A stretch of 64,000 bases of DNA from Cliona cf. orientalis (taxonomy: Eukaryota > Porifera > Demospongiae > Clionaida > Clionaidae), in NCBI GenBank assembly GCA_963930775.1, contig OZ005692.1, forward strand, positions 4,326,135 through 4,390,134. Reading direction: 5' to 3'. Both the position numbers and the translations under genes were made by a program. How positions within the stretch are numbered: position 1 is the first letter of the stretch; the number at the start of each line of letters is the position of its first letter. This document shows positions 22,165 to 33,791 of the stretch, piece after piece. The notes under the pieces were generated by a model that saw only the letters and a list, made by a program, of their open reading frames with translations, made no database searches and had not been told where the DNA came from.

Positions 22165-22977
22165 CTAGCTAAGTACAGAAGGGGCATAGCCTCTCTTTGC
22201 CACTGCTGTCCATGATACAGTCAATAATACAGTCTTCATGAAGCCAGCGTTCAAAGGCACACTGGATCCATTCAACACCGAAACCCAGCTCCACGTCCTC
22301 TTCATATGACTGTAGGCAAACACAACATTTATTAGAATCTGTACTTTGTGTATCTTCTCTTGGTCCTTTGGGTTCAGGCACATTTGTACAGTCACGAAGA
22401 ATCCGTTTGGGTTGAGGAGGTTGGGATCGTTCCGAGGGGGCCCCTCTTGCTGCTGTTTTACTAGTGGCATCTGCTCTTGGCTTTCTTGCTCGCTCTTCTG
22501 CCTTTCGTGCCTTTTCCTCTGCCTTCTTTTCTCTCTGCTTCTCTCTTTCTCTCTCTTTTAATATTTTTTGTTCCGCCTTCTTTTGCTTCTCCTCCTCCCG
22601 TTGTCTCTTCGAGGATCGAGAGGCACTCCACTCTCGTCCATGTTATAGATCTGAGCGGGAAAATCGGACAAGTCGTGCTTTGTAAGGGTTTCCTCTAGAA
22701 GAATCCATACGGACATGGGCTGTAGCATCACCACGTCTTAAGGATAATTGAGGCTGTCTTTGAAGAAATTTCGTCCACCATCCATCGGTCACTTGCGTCC
22801 CACGAAGGCAATGCTTTTCCTCAGCTACTCTCTCGACTATTGATTTTACCTCCTTTCTGGTCTTACCATAGCCAATCTTGGCTGCTTCGATAAGGTGGTC
22901 TGCTAGAGCACGCTCCTCTTGGTCATTTAAGTACGGTCTTGGCCCTGGTTTAGTTCCGTGTTTCACTCTGCCGCTTA
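22165..22977 (-). pseudogene. Tigger-like transposase: CENP-B HTH, Lys/Glu coil and C-terminal zinc finger
   Basis: From 22977 downward the frame encodes SGRVKHGTKPGPRPYL, then LNDQEERALADHLIEAAKIG through VTDGWWTKFLQRQP, which is a CENP-B-type helix-turn-helix (HTH_Tnp_Tc5). Next comes a lysine/glutamate coil (22640-22480), then CCVCLQSYEEDVE with a later WIQCAFERWLHEDC and CPFC. The last part is the RING/PHD-like finger often found at the end of these transposases. The DDE endonuclease that should sit between HTH and coil is missing. A frame shift separates the coil from the finger. Confidence 0.7.
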
Positions 22978-23477
22978 GGCCAAGCAAAGTTAATTAATAG
23001 TTTCTCAGGCCCGCCCGCATCAAATTTTGAGAAAGCAAGACTTTTTTATTTATTTTTCACGTGAGCAGTCACGTGCTAATTAATTTAATTAACAGACAAA
23101 AATTGGAACATACAGTAAAGAGTTCATGAAACTAACTGTTTTCTGGCATCTCGAGACAGTTTGGTTGACATCTCACAACTGAAGTCCCCGTGAAAGTGGT
23201 ATTTAGCCAGCAGCTAGCTAGCTATTTTCTTCAAAGATGATGACGTTGTCGGAGTGAATATTGTCCCCCCGTGAATAATGTCCCCCCGGACATTATTCAC
23301 TAGTGACTAATGTCCCCCCGGACAGTATTCACTAGTGAATAATGTCCCTCTCAGTGAATAATGTCCCCCTTGCCCCGCCTACCTTGTCGATGAAAAGTGC
23401 GCATGCGCTATAAATCCAGATAGCTGCAGAGCGAAGTGTTGAGGTGTTAAACTGCTACGCTATCAGGAACGATTACC

Positions 23478-25534
23478 ATGTCAGAAGAAGAGGAATATCG
23501 CCATGTGTACGAGTTTATAGCTAATCATAGCTATCCAACCGGTTTTTCTAAAAACCAAAAGAGAGTTTTGAGGAGAAAGTGTCAAGAACGTTTTTGTATC
23601 AGGAGTGGGCTTCTCTATTATGCGTGCCCATTATTCCAAAATTATGCTCAAGTGCTTTCATGGCCTATTATTATGCTGGCATATTATGCCCAGCTCCTCC
23701 CACAGGACACCTCAAGCCAGCCCCTACTACCAAGCTCAACAACAACAAGCCAACCCAAGCCGATGGAAGCAAACCATTGGAACTTACAGAGTGCAACTTA
23801 TCCCATCCTACTCAAAAAAATAAGCCACCCCCTTCCAAGTCAGCTGTAAAATCTCATGTGAAAAGGCTCAGGATTGCTAATTTTGTACTTCATCGACCAT
23901 CATCTCCGGGTGCTCTGTCCCCCAACCCAAGTAACAATTTAGCTAAAGATTCTGTCCAGACGATAAGCCCCAAGCAAGATCACAATCAGCTTCCTATGAC
24001 AGAACAGTTATCAACTACTGTTACCACTGGCGGCTTTACCTCAAGCACTCCCATTCAAGAATGTGGCTTTTTCCCAAGCTTTATCTCACCAGATAAAGTA
24101 GCACCATCACCGATTTCGATTCCTCAAGAAAACAAGCCACTTGGACCCCCTACCAAGTCAGCTCCTCCCACAGGACACCTCAAGCCAGCCCCTACCACCA
24201 AGCTCGACATTAATAAGCCAACCCAATGCAAGCCAGCTAACCCTATTAAGGGAAACAAACGATCAAAGCTTGCAGAGTGCAACTCACCCCGTCCTACTCA
24301 AGAAAATAAGCAACCCCCTTCCAAGTCAGCTCCTCTCAAGCCAGCCCCTACTACCAAGCTCGACAACAATAAGCCAACCCAATGCAAGCCAGCCAACCCT
24401 ATTAAGGGAAGCAAGCGATCAAAGCTTGCAGAGTGCAACTCACTCCATCCTACTCAAGAAAACAAGCCACCCCCATCCAAGTCAGCGCCTCCCACAGGGA
24501 ACCTCAAGCCACCCCCTACCACCAAGCTCGACAGCAATAAGCCAACCCAATGCAAGCCAGCCAACCCTATTAAGGGAAGCAAGCGATCGAAGCTTGCAGA
24601 GTGCAACTCACCCCGTCCTACTCAAGAAAACAAGCCACCCCCATCCAAGCCAGCCCCTACCACCAACCTTGACAACAAGCTTGCAGAGTACAACTCACCC
24701 CATTCTGCTCGAGAAAATGAGCCATCAGCCCCTCCTGCTAAACGGCTAAAGCTTGACATCGACACTCAGGCTAACCCACTCTTTAACGATAAAGATAGAA
24801 CAACCCTTCTTTCCGGTGGTTGGCTTTCAGACAGGCACATGAATGTAGCACACAAGCTTATGGCACAGAAATTTCCATCACAACATGGTTTGCAGGACAC
24901 GCTCACTCTTGACAAATTTGATCGTTATCAATCGTCAAATGAAGATTTTGTTCAACTAATCAATGTTGCAGGGAATCACTGGGTTTGCGCTTCTAATTGC
25001 CTTTCGCCTCCAGGTATAGTCCACGTGTACGACAGCCGACCATCATGTAGCATAAACTCAAGCAGTTTACACAGGCAGATAGCAGCCATAATGAAGACAG
25101 AAGATGCTTCTTTCACAGTGAAGCATGTCGACGTTCAGCGACAAATCGGGAGTAGTGACTGTGGACTATTCGCAATTGCATTTGCTACATCTTTGTGCTC
25201 AGGGCTAGATCCTCACACACTGAAGTACGACCAGTCCAAAATGAGGTCCAATTTCTTAAGCTGTGTCGAGAGTGGCTGCCTCTTGCCTTTCCATACACCT
25301 GGAGCAACACGACGATTGGGAAGGGCGTATTTTGTGCACACAAAGGAGGTTCCCGTGTTTTGCATTTGTCGACTCCCTTGGAACAAGGACAGCAATGCAC
25401 ACATCGTTAGAGGAGCACTTGTACAATGTGCTTTGTGCAAAGAGTGGTATCATCAATTCTGCTGTCAAATTGATGACGTAGTTCTAGACACACCCAAGTA
25501 TAAGTATCTGTGTAGAAAATGTACTGACTTTTAG
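23478..25534 (+). CDS. Ulp1 (C48-like) cysteine protease with C-terminal PHD finger, transposon-borne
   Basis: The ATG at 23478 gives MSEEEEYRHVYEFIANHSYP and KRVLRRKCQERFCIRSGLLYY, resembling the zinc-binding N-terminus of integrases. The frame then shifts once between 23625 and 23700, through either an unrecognised intron or an indel, into the frame that runs to 25534. That frame has 3-4 copies of a Pro/Lys-rich unit of about 55 residues (LKPAPTTKLDNNKPTQC, 23690-24700). The protease follows: LSDRHMNVAHKLMAQKFP, GNHWVCAS (catalytic His), HVYDSRP (Asp), QIGSSDCGLFAIAF (Gln and Cys). The C-terminus is a C4HC3 PHD finger (CIC, CALC, WYHQFC, CRKC). Ulp1 enzymes cut SUMO-like proteins, and all triad residues are visible. 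It may act as an element accessory protein or as a domesticated host gene. Confidence 0.7.
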
Positions 25535-26842
25535 TAGTATAGCTATTAGCATCGAAGTTAATAATTATTTTGTTATAGGTCATGCACAATATAAATAATT
25601 ATGAAAATTTGTGATATGCATGTATTAATTGTCATCTGTGATCCTGAGAAACATTGTTCCTTGAACTTGCAGCTACTACTCTACCTTGAAAGTTTTAATC
25701 TCGGGCAATCTATATACCAATGTCAGACAGCTAGCTAGTCGAGTTTGTCCAAAACTAGAACTCTCTCATGGTTGACACACTAGCTAGCTAATTTTTTTGG
25801 AAAGAAGCCCGCAGAATCCGAGAAATGGGGCATGGTCTTACACCAGCACAATGCGTAGGTCTCATGCATGCTATGTGTAATGATCTGGTCACATATTATA
25901 CTACTAGGGACGCACGTGAGTGCAGAAATTTCCTCGCTCACAAGCCAATAATTGGTACATGGTTTAGGATGCGGTGAGCTTACCGGATTTAGCGTTGCAC
26001 CACACCCCGGCCCACAAGGCAAGTACGTAAGGACGAGCGCTGGGTGGGGCTAGCCTCGTGCTTGGCACGTGCCAAGGCACGAGGCTCGAGGCTCTAGCTA
26101 GCTAGCTAGGGTGGGGCAAGGTTACCTCAATACGAGCCAGACGGTGCTAAAATCCTTGCGTTCTGTAGATCTATTTGACCGTCTCTGGCGAGGCGCTAGT
26201 TAAGACAAAGAGTCTGAAAGTTTAGTATTGGATAGGTACCGGCTTTAGACACCTCCTATGTTTATGAAGGAGCTGGCAAAGGGACTACAGGATATGTACA
26301 AAAAAGTCCACGGACGCAACATTACGCCCACACAGTAAGTCCAATTTTTAGCTAGGTTGTCAGTTTGACATGTTCAAAGAGTGGGCCGATTGTCAGCCAA
26401 TCTGTGAGTAGTAATGAAATTGGGGTCACAACTGTGACAGTGGAGTGCGAGCTTTAAGGGAGGCGCACAATTTTTCAAATGGGGTACATACACTTAGGCA
26501 AGACGAAGCATTGCACGGCTTTGTGACACTCGGTAGCAGGTTAGCAATCTGATCAACAGTTGATAAACTGCAAAGGCTGGCCTGTGATGCTCTAGAGACC
26601 GAGAGCGAGATTTTCGAAATTCGGGAAACCATGCAAGTGTCACCAGGACCCGAGTGGGAACCTCGCTTCGCTCGGAACTAAAGAAAGGGGGACATAATTC
26701 ACTGAGGGGGGACATTATTCACTAGTGAATAATGTCCTAGGGGGACAAAATCCACCAGTGAATAATGTCCGGGGGGACAAAATTCTCTAGTGAATATTGT
26801 CCGGGGGGACATGTCAAGGGGGGGACGTCCCACACTAGGACA
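25535..26842. other. Non-coding 3' part of the Ginger-like element
   Basis: Contains a short palindrome (gcctcgtgcttggc...gccaaggcacgaggc, 26053-26085), a repeat shared with 61687-61833, and the subterminal ATTATTCAC repeats. No gene is seen. Confidence 0.5.
26507..26665 (-). repeat. Dispersed repeat shared with 61687-61833
   Basis: On the minus strand this reads cactcgggtcctggtgacac through the complement of acaactagt-free sequence ending gtgtcacaaa. The same roughly 145 bases appear on the plus strand at 61687-61833 with a few changes. It is non-coding or a decayed exon, and the family is unknown. Confidence 0.7.
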
Positions 26843-27128
26843 ACGTCATCTGGTGCAGGCTAAATCTTGTCATCTTACAAGGTTAGTACGACTGATAAAA
26901 CTTTTCTCTACTAAATAGAAAGCTAAACTTGATTGTTAGGCTCTCTGGTTGGACTTCAATACTTGTATTTCAGCACTAGCTGGTGTATCAACCACGTGCA
27001 GCACTAGGGAAAATGGGCGTGGTCACTATCGCCACGCCCATTTTTCATTTAAAATAAAAAGCCGCCTCCCGCATGGGTTTTGAAATTTGAAAGCCTGAGA
27101 AACTAGTAATTAAGTTTGTTTGGCCTTA

Positions 27129-27335
27129 GGCGATCCTTCAAAGTAGTTGGGGGTACACCATGTAGCAGTGCCACTTTGTTATGGATATAGTTCCATCTTT
27201 GGCTGCCTCCATGGCTGCTACCATCGACGAATCGCTCCACTGCTTTCGCTTTCCACCGGCTCGTCGTCGCCGCGACTTTGTAGCCTGAGAAGCGCTTGAG
27301 CGTCTTCGTCGACGTTGCTTTGAGCCCCTGGCCAT
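27129..27335 (-). pseudogene. Tigger-like transposase N-terminus (psq-type HTH), cut by a MITE
   Basis: The ATG at 27335 starts a very basic leader (QRRRRRSSAS, RRRRAGGKRKQW) followed by WSDSSMVAAMEAAKDGTISI, the first helices of a Pipsqueak/pogo HTH. One base later in frame comes HGVPPTTLKDRL, which joins exactly to SGRVKHGTK at 22977 once the MITE and its TTA duplication are removed. This shows the two pieces were one gene. Confidence 0.75.
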
Positions 27336-28209
27336 GGAAATAAACAGCAGGGTACAGGAGTAACTATTGTACTATTGTGCTGTATAAAAGAATGGAAATG
27401 ATGTGAACAAAGACACGAAAAGGGGCCGTAAAAGGTAGCTAAACTTACCGATTCTCGATCTCAGTTGATCTCTCGTGTAGCCGGTGTGTTCGCTCCGTGA
27501 AACGCTACGTATATCTTCGCGGACTCAACATGGGCAGAAATCGCTGGACACGGAAGTTGACATTTCCGTTTATTATCTCCGTATACTATAACAGCCGTAA
27601 GTACTGTCAACAATGGGCACTCCATGTACTTCTCTTGTTCTCTCAGACTCTGTACATTAGCTTACCTATGCGTCACTTGTATCTTGAAGAACAACCTGTA
27701 TTAGTCACAAACTACAACAGAGCTAAGCCTAGTCTAGTCTTTGGTCTGTGCGAAATTCATCTCTGTCATGTCCATTTAACTTCCATAATATACAACAATA
27801 CATTCTGAGCGAAAAATGTATTTTTAGCAGATTTGATGACCTCATACTGGGCGTGTGCTAACTAGGGATATATTTGCGTGCCCCCAGAATGCTAATTCTG
27901 GCTTAATACTTTCCATTTATAGCACAAAAATCGATTAGGTAACTTCCCGTTTTGTGCAAAAATGTGCTGAAGTCATCAAGATTTGAAGTTCTGCCATGGC
28001 TACTACCATATACGGCTGTACATTGCAGCTCATGAATATTCATGACCACCTTGTAGATTGACTGTAGATCACTAATTACCCTTAGTCTTATCTCATCTAT
28101 AGTGTATTTCTATAGGATGTCCTCATTTGCATAGGTATTTCTGGCCATGACCGCCGTCTTCGGATTCTAATCCGCTTATGCAATCAGTATACCTGGTCGA
28201 TAATACATA
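27336..28209. other. Rest of the Tigger-like element, no gene recognised
   Basis: Upstream side of the transposase start. An open stretch on the plus strand (27497-27808) has no known domain. The region holds the presumed promoter and subterminal part of the element. Confidence 0.35.
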
Positions 28210-28236
28210 GTGGTCGATAATCGACGGTTTACGCTA

Positions 28237-29058
28237 CTAATGTTCCAAGATAACCATGCCATTTATGGAGGAGCCATATATGTGGCAGATGATACCAACG
28301 CTGGTGCTTGCTCACCTGACAAGGAATGCTTCATCCAAACACTTGCACTTCATCAACGTATTGTAGGAAAAGATGCATTAATAAACATACTCTTCTTTGG
28401 CAACACTGCAAGTGAGCAAGGAGCCAACATCTTTGGAGGACTACTGGACAGATGCATCCCAAGTCCATTCGCTGAAGTGTACTGTAACCTGCAATCAGAA
28501 GCACCACCATACTACAGTGGTGTCAGTTACCTTGGTAACATCACCAACATAACAGCATTAGGCCACTCCAAATCAATCATTAGTTTCTGGTCACCCGCCC
28601 GCATGATATTTTGAAAAGCCAGTTTATGAGGACTATAATGATATTCATAGAAAAGATGACGTAAAATTACACATATTGAGTCATCATAAAACATGATGAT
28701 ACTCTCAAGATCTCAACCTCAAGCTCATTGCCTTGCTGCACATGGTGAATCGAATACTCGAAACTTCACTGTGTCACATCAGTTCGTCATCCTGCATTCT
28801 GTTGACCTGCCCGTGTACTTCAACAGCTCATAGCTAGCTGATATGATCTGACAGGCTGTTGTTTGCACTCGAGGTTTGCTGACCATGCGTTTGTGGTATA
28901 ATTTAAGTACTTCCTCTTCCTGTCTTAATTCAATTAGTCATAGTCCCATAGTCCTAACCACCCGCCCGCCCGCATGTACTTGAGACAACTGGTGTGACCA
29001 GAAACTAATCATTGACTTGGAATGGCCTTAGGTACCATATCCTCTCTGTCTGTTCGAG
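28237..29058 (+). pseudogene. Fragment 3: beta-helix end and Cys-rich part
   Basis: Directly after the Tigger TA the frame gives MFQDNHAIYGGAIYVADDTN, then CSPDKECFIQ, then INILFFGNTASEQGANIFGG and CNLQSEAPPYYSG. This aligns in order with the paralogue's GGAIYIKDSQ, IECFLSI, LIFFSNNSAESYGSNLYGG. A Harbinger-type MITE interrupts it at 28561. After that GTISSLSVRV continues at 29031 until a poly-T tract. Confidence 0.75.
28561..29027. mobile_element. PIF/Harbinger-type MITE, second subfamily
   Basis: The ends GGCCACTCCAAATCAATCAT and the complement of GGCCATTCCAAGTCAATGAT are inverted. TTA is repeated directly outside (28558-28560, 29028-29030). The subterminal AGTTTCT...CCCGCCCGCAT block resembles that of the 22978/33224 family, so the two are related. 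Removing it keeps the host frame (ITAL-GTISS). Confidence 0.85.
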
Positions 29059-31990
29059 TTTTTTTTTTTTTTTTTTTTTTTTTTCAAGGAGACCAGAACA
29101 CTAAGCAGAAAAAAAAATTGTCCAAAACCACCACATAGTTGAGCTGGATGCTTAGTAGAGCCATACAATGCAAGCAGGCACCCTATACTCCAATTTTGAC
29201 CAAAACAGGTAAAGGTCGTCACGTTTGTGTGCGCGCGCCTAACGGGGATTCCCCGTTTTTCACGTAGCGCGTGGGCGGAAAACATTGCAAACGCATGGCT
29301 TCCCTGTACAAACATATGGGAAAACTTCAAAGGGCCGTAACTTCAATTCAAAGGCGTGAATCAAAATTCTTTCAGGTCAAATCTCTAGTTTCGACCCATT
29401 CTGCGTGCCCATGTAAAAATTATGTCCCCAAGTACTCCCAAACCCCCCATGAATTAGATTATTTAATTATTTATTTAATTATTTAAATTTGCTTTTTTTT
29501 TCTACTTAGTGTTTAACAAGGAGACCACACAACAAGCAGAAAAAAAATTGTCTGGAAACCACGATATAGTTGAGCTGGATGCTTAGTAGAGCCATACAAT
29601 GCAAGCAGACAGCCTATACTCCAATTTTGGCCAAATTGGGTAAAGGTCGTCAAGTCTATGTGCGCGTGGGCGGAAACATTGCAAATGCATGGCTTCCTAT
29701 ACAAACATATGGGGAAACTTCAAAGGGCCATAACTTTAATTGTAAGGTGTGAATCAAAATTTCCCGCCATCAAAATTCTAGTTTTGACCCATTCTGCGTG
29801 CCCATATAAAAATTATCCCCCCAAGTGCTCCCAAACCCCCCATGAATTAGATTATTTAATTATTTAATTATTTAAGTTTGCTTTTTTTTTCTACTTGTTG
29901 TGTAACTTGTTGTGTAATTTTTCAAGGCGACCAGAACACTAAGCAGAAAAAAAATTGTCCAAAAACCACCATATAATTGAGCTGGATGCATAGTGGAACC
30001 ATACAATGCAAGCAGGCAGCCTAAATTTCAATTTTGTCAAAAAGTTGGTAAAGGTCGTCACGTTGATGTGCGCGCGTGGCCCCGCCCCTCACGTAGCGCG
30101 TGGGCGGAAAACATTGCAATTGCATGGCTTCCTATACAAACATATGGGAAAACTTCAAAGGGCCGTAACTTTAATTCTAAGGTGTGAATCAAAAATCTGT
30201 CCGGTCAAATCTCTAGTTTCGACCCATTCTGCGTGCCCATGTAAAAATTATCCCCCCAAGTGCTCCCAAACCCCCCATGAATTAGATTATTTATTTAAAT
30301 TTGCTTTTTTTTCTACTTAGTGTATAATTTTTTTTCAAGCTACTGTGCACACTAAGCAGAAAAAAAAAAAAACTGCGGCACATAAGTCTACGTACCTGCA
30401 TTGTATAGGTTCGCACAAATTAATATGCACTTAGGCTTATTTTATATTGATCGTTTACCATGTAGATACATACACTGCAATACTTTATGTACATTTGGTA
30501 TATATTACTATGGTAACAACATCTAATGTCACTAAAACTATTCTTCAGTAGAGCATCCATAGTCAAGTCATGTTCAAAACAGCTACCCTAGCCCACAATA
30601 ATTTAATCAGTGTACAGTGGCTGGCATTGGTATACCATAGTAACAATACCAAGTACCTTAGATGATTTCCACCCGCTCTAACTGCGCCTGCGGCGCAGTT
30701 AGAGCTTGTTGGAAATAATCTAAGGAGCTACCATGCACACTAAGCAGATAAAAGTGCCACATAATCAGAAACATGCATGTATATAATATACACACACTAC
30801 AGTATAATATTATAGTCATCCCGAGTATTACTGTAAAAATATTGTCCAGAAACCACCACACAGATGAGCTGGATGCCCATACAATCGGAAACAAGGCCGT
30901 CTATGCTCCTAATAGAGCCTAGAAACTCAGAGTATATGATCAGTGTTGAGGTTCAGTACCAGTGGCCACTGCAATACGTTACTTCCTACTAGTACTCAAG
31001 ATCACCACAGCACACACACACACACAAGGCTAGGGGAAGAGGTTCAGTACCTGTGGCCCCTGCAACACGTTCAAGCACTTCGTACTACATGTAGTACTCA
31101 AGATCACCAGATGTACTTTTCCACACATCCACACATACATAGCTAAATTAAAACTATAGCTGTATTACCCCACCTACCTCTCAGCAAAAACGGGAGAGTT
31201 ACTGTTGTGGCTGAAAAAAAATGGTCCGAAAAGCACCACAGTCGAGCTGGATGCGTAGTAGAGCCATACAATGCAAGCAGGCACCCAAACAGCAATATGC
31301 ACAATCTTCGGTAAAGGGTCGTCAACGTACGCTGCGCGCCCGTAAAATTTTTTCGCGTGCCCGTAAAAATTTTTTGGCAAACATTGCAAGTGAACGGCTT
31401 CCTATACAAACTTCAAAGAGCCATAACTTTAATTCTAGGGTGTGAATCAAAAAAGTCTCTCGATCAAAGTTCATAATTTGAGCCATTCTGCGTGCCCATA
31501 TAAAACTTACGGTCCCAACCACTCCCCAGAGTCCCAATAATTAAAATCTTTTTTTTTTTCTACTTAGTGTGTAACAAGGCGACCAGAACACTAAGCAGAA
31601 AAAAAAAATTGTTCGAAAACCGCCACATAGTTGAGCTGGATGCATAGTAGAGCCATACAATGCAAGCAGGCAGCTTATATATCAATTTTGATCAAAGTGG
31701 GTAATGGTCGTCACGTTAATGTGCGCGCGTGGCCCCGCCCCTCACGTAGCGCGTGGGCGGAAAACATTGCAAATGCATGGCTTCCTATACAAACATATGG
31801 GGTAACTTCAAAGGGCCGTAACTTTAATTCTAAGGTGTGAATCAAAATTCCCCAAGGTCAAATCTCTAGTTTCGACCCATTCTGCGTGCCCATGTAAAAA
31901 TTATCTCCCCAAGTGCTCCCAAACCCCCCAAACATTAATTAATTATATAAATCTTTTTTTTTTTTCAAGCTAACCACACACTAAGATAAA
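29059..31990. repeat. Head-to-tail array of poly-T-associated elements (CACACTAAG ends)
   Basis: After a T26 tract, units of about 380-420 bp follow one another: 29098-29512, 29526-29903, 29936-30325, two degenerate pieces (30346-30910), 31210-31574 and 31588-31968. Each starts ACACTAAGCAG plus an A-run and ends with a T-run plus CTACTTAGTGTG, so the unit ends are inverted. Shared inner blocks are GAGCTGGATGCATAGTAGAG and ACAAACATATGGGAAAACTT. ORFs inside are short and repeat with the unit, and none resembles a transposase. Confidence 0.8.
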
Positions 31991-33220
31991 AGAATTGTAA
32001 CAAGCCGTACTTAATTAAATAACATGTTCAAATGTCAGGTACTTACACTACCCTAACGGCAACACAGCCACAGATGAGTCTTATATATGTTGTTTGAGAG
32101 CCGTTAAGGGGAAGCCTATCCTTGGGGTACCAAGGCATACATTCTCTCTGCGAGTACACCTGGGTTCCTACAATGTGTGTGCGTATGTGTGTGATATTGC
32201 GTGTGATATTGTGCGTATGTGTGCATTGGATGTGTATTATACTAGTCCCATACTTACCAGCTTCAGAAAGTAGTAGGAATGACAGTCACAGGCATGACGC
32301 GGACAAATAGAAAGGAGGTTCCCTACAGCAGTGAAGAGGCAGCCAGTTGGGAGTGTCCAGGCCTATTGCTCTAATGACAGTGATAATGATATCCTTGTGC
32401 TCACCTGGATAATTGTGAACCTAAAGAACATACATGTACGTGAGGTACATACATAAGTGATGTGTTTACATGTTACATGCACAATGTATATGTACTTGTT
32501 GGTAATTGCCTAGCAACCAAAGTGTTTATAGGCAATTTGCCGTCTATGGGAAGGGGGTGGGTCATCATAAAGTAGGCAAATGATGAACTACCAACAAAAT
32601 ACATGTAGTTATCTGACAGTAATTCGACCATGCATCTCATGCACCCCAATTACTGTCAGATAACTATTATGCAAAATGTACACACACTCACCTATACACA
32701 TGTGCATACACACCTCTCTTCACACATAATATACACACGTACACATACACACCACTTACATGTCTACTTCTAACAGATCCAACCAGATGAAGTTGTAGCC
32801 AATACAATCAATGGAACGCCCCTGGGTGACGATGCAGTGTGTTGACTGGTTGGATCAGTTTCACACAATAGATTCTAATACACGAGTGCATGTGAAATAC
32901 TCACTTATAGGACATTGACAGCATTGCAAGGGCAGTGATCAACGAAACATCCTGTCAGGCTCTGAGCTTACAGAGGTCCACCACCGTCACAGAACTTGGA
33001 ATTGCTATAGAAGGTTCGTCATGGAGAGGAGTGGAAACAGACTGACTGTTGTGTATGCAATGATAGAACACCAGGAGATGAACGGTACACGACTGCTGTG
33101 CCATTGTGCTACCTGCAGCACCAAGCCCTCCTTTTGTGTTTATATGCCAGCGTTTGAGGCCTATCACACTCAAAGGAACTATCATAATTATTTAGCCAAA
33201 TTATTACTAGTCTAACTACA
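31991..33220. other. Interspersed DNA with a hairpin, no clear gene
   Basis: Contains a GTGT-rich stretch (32160-32240), a hairpin (agttatctgacagtaatt and its complement, 32607-32665) and CA-rich sequence. A weakly coding-like piece at 32910-33035 (SLQRSTTVTELGIAIEG) could be a leucine-rich-repeat relic but is too short to call. Confidence 0.35.
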
Positions 33221-33223
33221 TAA

Positions 33224-33788
33224 GGCCAAACAAACTTAATTACTAGTTTCTCAGGCTTTCAAATTTCAAAACCCATGCGGGAGGCGGCTTTTTATTTTAT
33301 TTTTTAATGAAAAATGGGCGTGGCGATAGTGACCACGCCCATTTTCGCTAGTGCTGCACGTGGTTGATACACCAGCTAGTGCTGAAATACAAGTATTGAA
33401 GTCCAACCAGAGAGAATATTCAGCCTAACAATCAAGTTTAGCTTTCTCAGTTTAGTAGAGAAAAGTTTTATCAGTCGTACTAACCTTGTAAGATGACAAG
33501 ATTTAGCCTGCACCAGATGACGTCATCATCTTTGAAGAAAATAGCTAGCTAGCTGCTGGCTAAATACCACTTTCACGGGGACTTCAGTTGTGAGATGTCA
33601 ACCAAACTGTCTCGAGATGCCAGAAAACAGTTAGTTTCATGAACTCTTTACTGTATGTTCCAATTTTTGTCTGTTAATTAAATTAATTAGCACGTGACTG
33701 CTCACGTGAAAAATAAATAAAAACGTCTTGCTTTCTCAAAATTTGATGCGGGCGGGCCTGAGAAACTATTAATTAACTTTGCTTGGCC
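33224..33788. mobile_element. PIF/Harbinger-type MITE (copy B, intact)
   Basis: The full-length 565-bp copy of the MITE that is split at 22978-27125. The ends are GGCCAAACAAAC and GCTTTGCTTGGCC, flanked by direct TAA (33221-33223, 33789-33791). It contains a small inner palindrome (aatgggcgtggcgatag/ctatcgccacgccc-type). It provides the empty target site for the Ginger-like insertion. Confidence 0.9.
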
Positions 33789-33791
33789 TAA

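Larger units (their letters stand above)
23247..26842 (+). mobile_element. Ginger-like DNA transposon carrying a Ulp1-PHD gene
   Basis: The element begins TGTCGGAGTG and its inverted end begins TGTCCTAGTG. ACGT is repeated directly on both sides (23243-23246, 26843-26846). The same uninterrupted site (gatgatgacgtcatc) exists in the intact MITE near 33520. Subterminal GTGAATAATGTCCCCC units are reiterated at both ends in opposite orientation. TGT...ACA ends, a 4-bp duplication, and Ulp1 and PHD passengers are features reported for Ginger1 elements. An integrase-type catalytic core is not present here. Confidence 0.7.
22978..27125. mobile_element. PIF/Harbinger-type MITE (copy A), split by a Ginger-like element
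   Basis: The ends GGCCAAGCAAAGTTAATTAA and the complement of GGCCAAACAAACTTAATTAC are inverted copies. They are flanked by a direct TTA (22975-22977, 27126-27128). Without the internal insertion the length is about 550 bp, matching the intact copy at 33224-33788. A 3-bp TWA duplication and a GG-starting terminus are typical of PIF/Harbinger. Confidence 0.85.
21640..28234 (-). mobile_element. pogo/Tigger-like element with TA target duplication, heavily nested
   Basis: The left end GCGTAAGCCGTCGATTATCG and the right end CGATAATCGACGGTTTACGC are inverted copies with one mismatch, flanked by TA (21638-21639, 28235-28236). Minus-strand transposase pieces lie inside. The TA duplication and a CENP-B-type DNA-binding domain define the pogo/Tigger group. 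About 4.15 kb of it is a later insertion (22978-27125). The DDE catalytic core is not seen, so this is a defective copy. Confidence 0.8.

Noticed and set aside
24141-24749. 202-codon ORF overlapping the Ulp1-PHD gene in another frame
   Set aside because: It is a shadow frame of the Pro-rich tandem repeat and has no independent motif.
29271-31840. Many 60-104 codon ORFs in the CACACTAAG array
   Set aside because: They recur with the repeat unit, shift frame between copies and have no recognisable domain.
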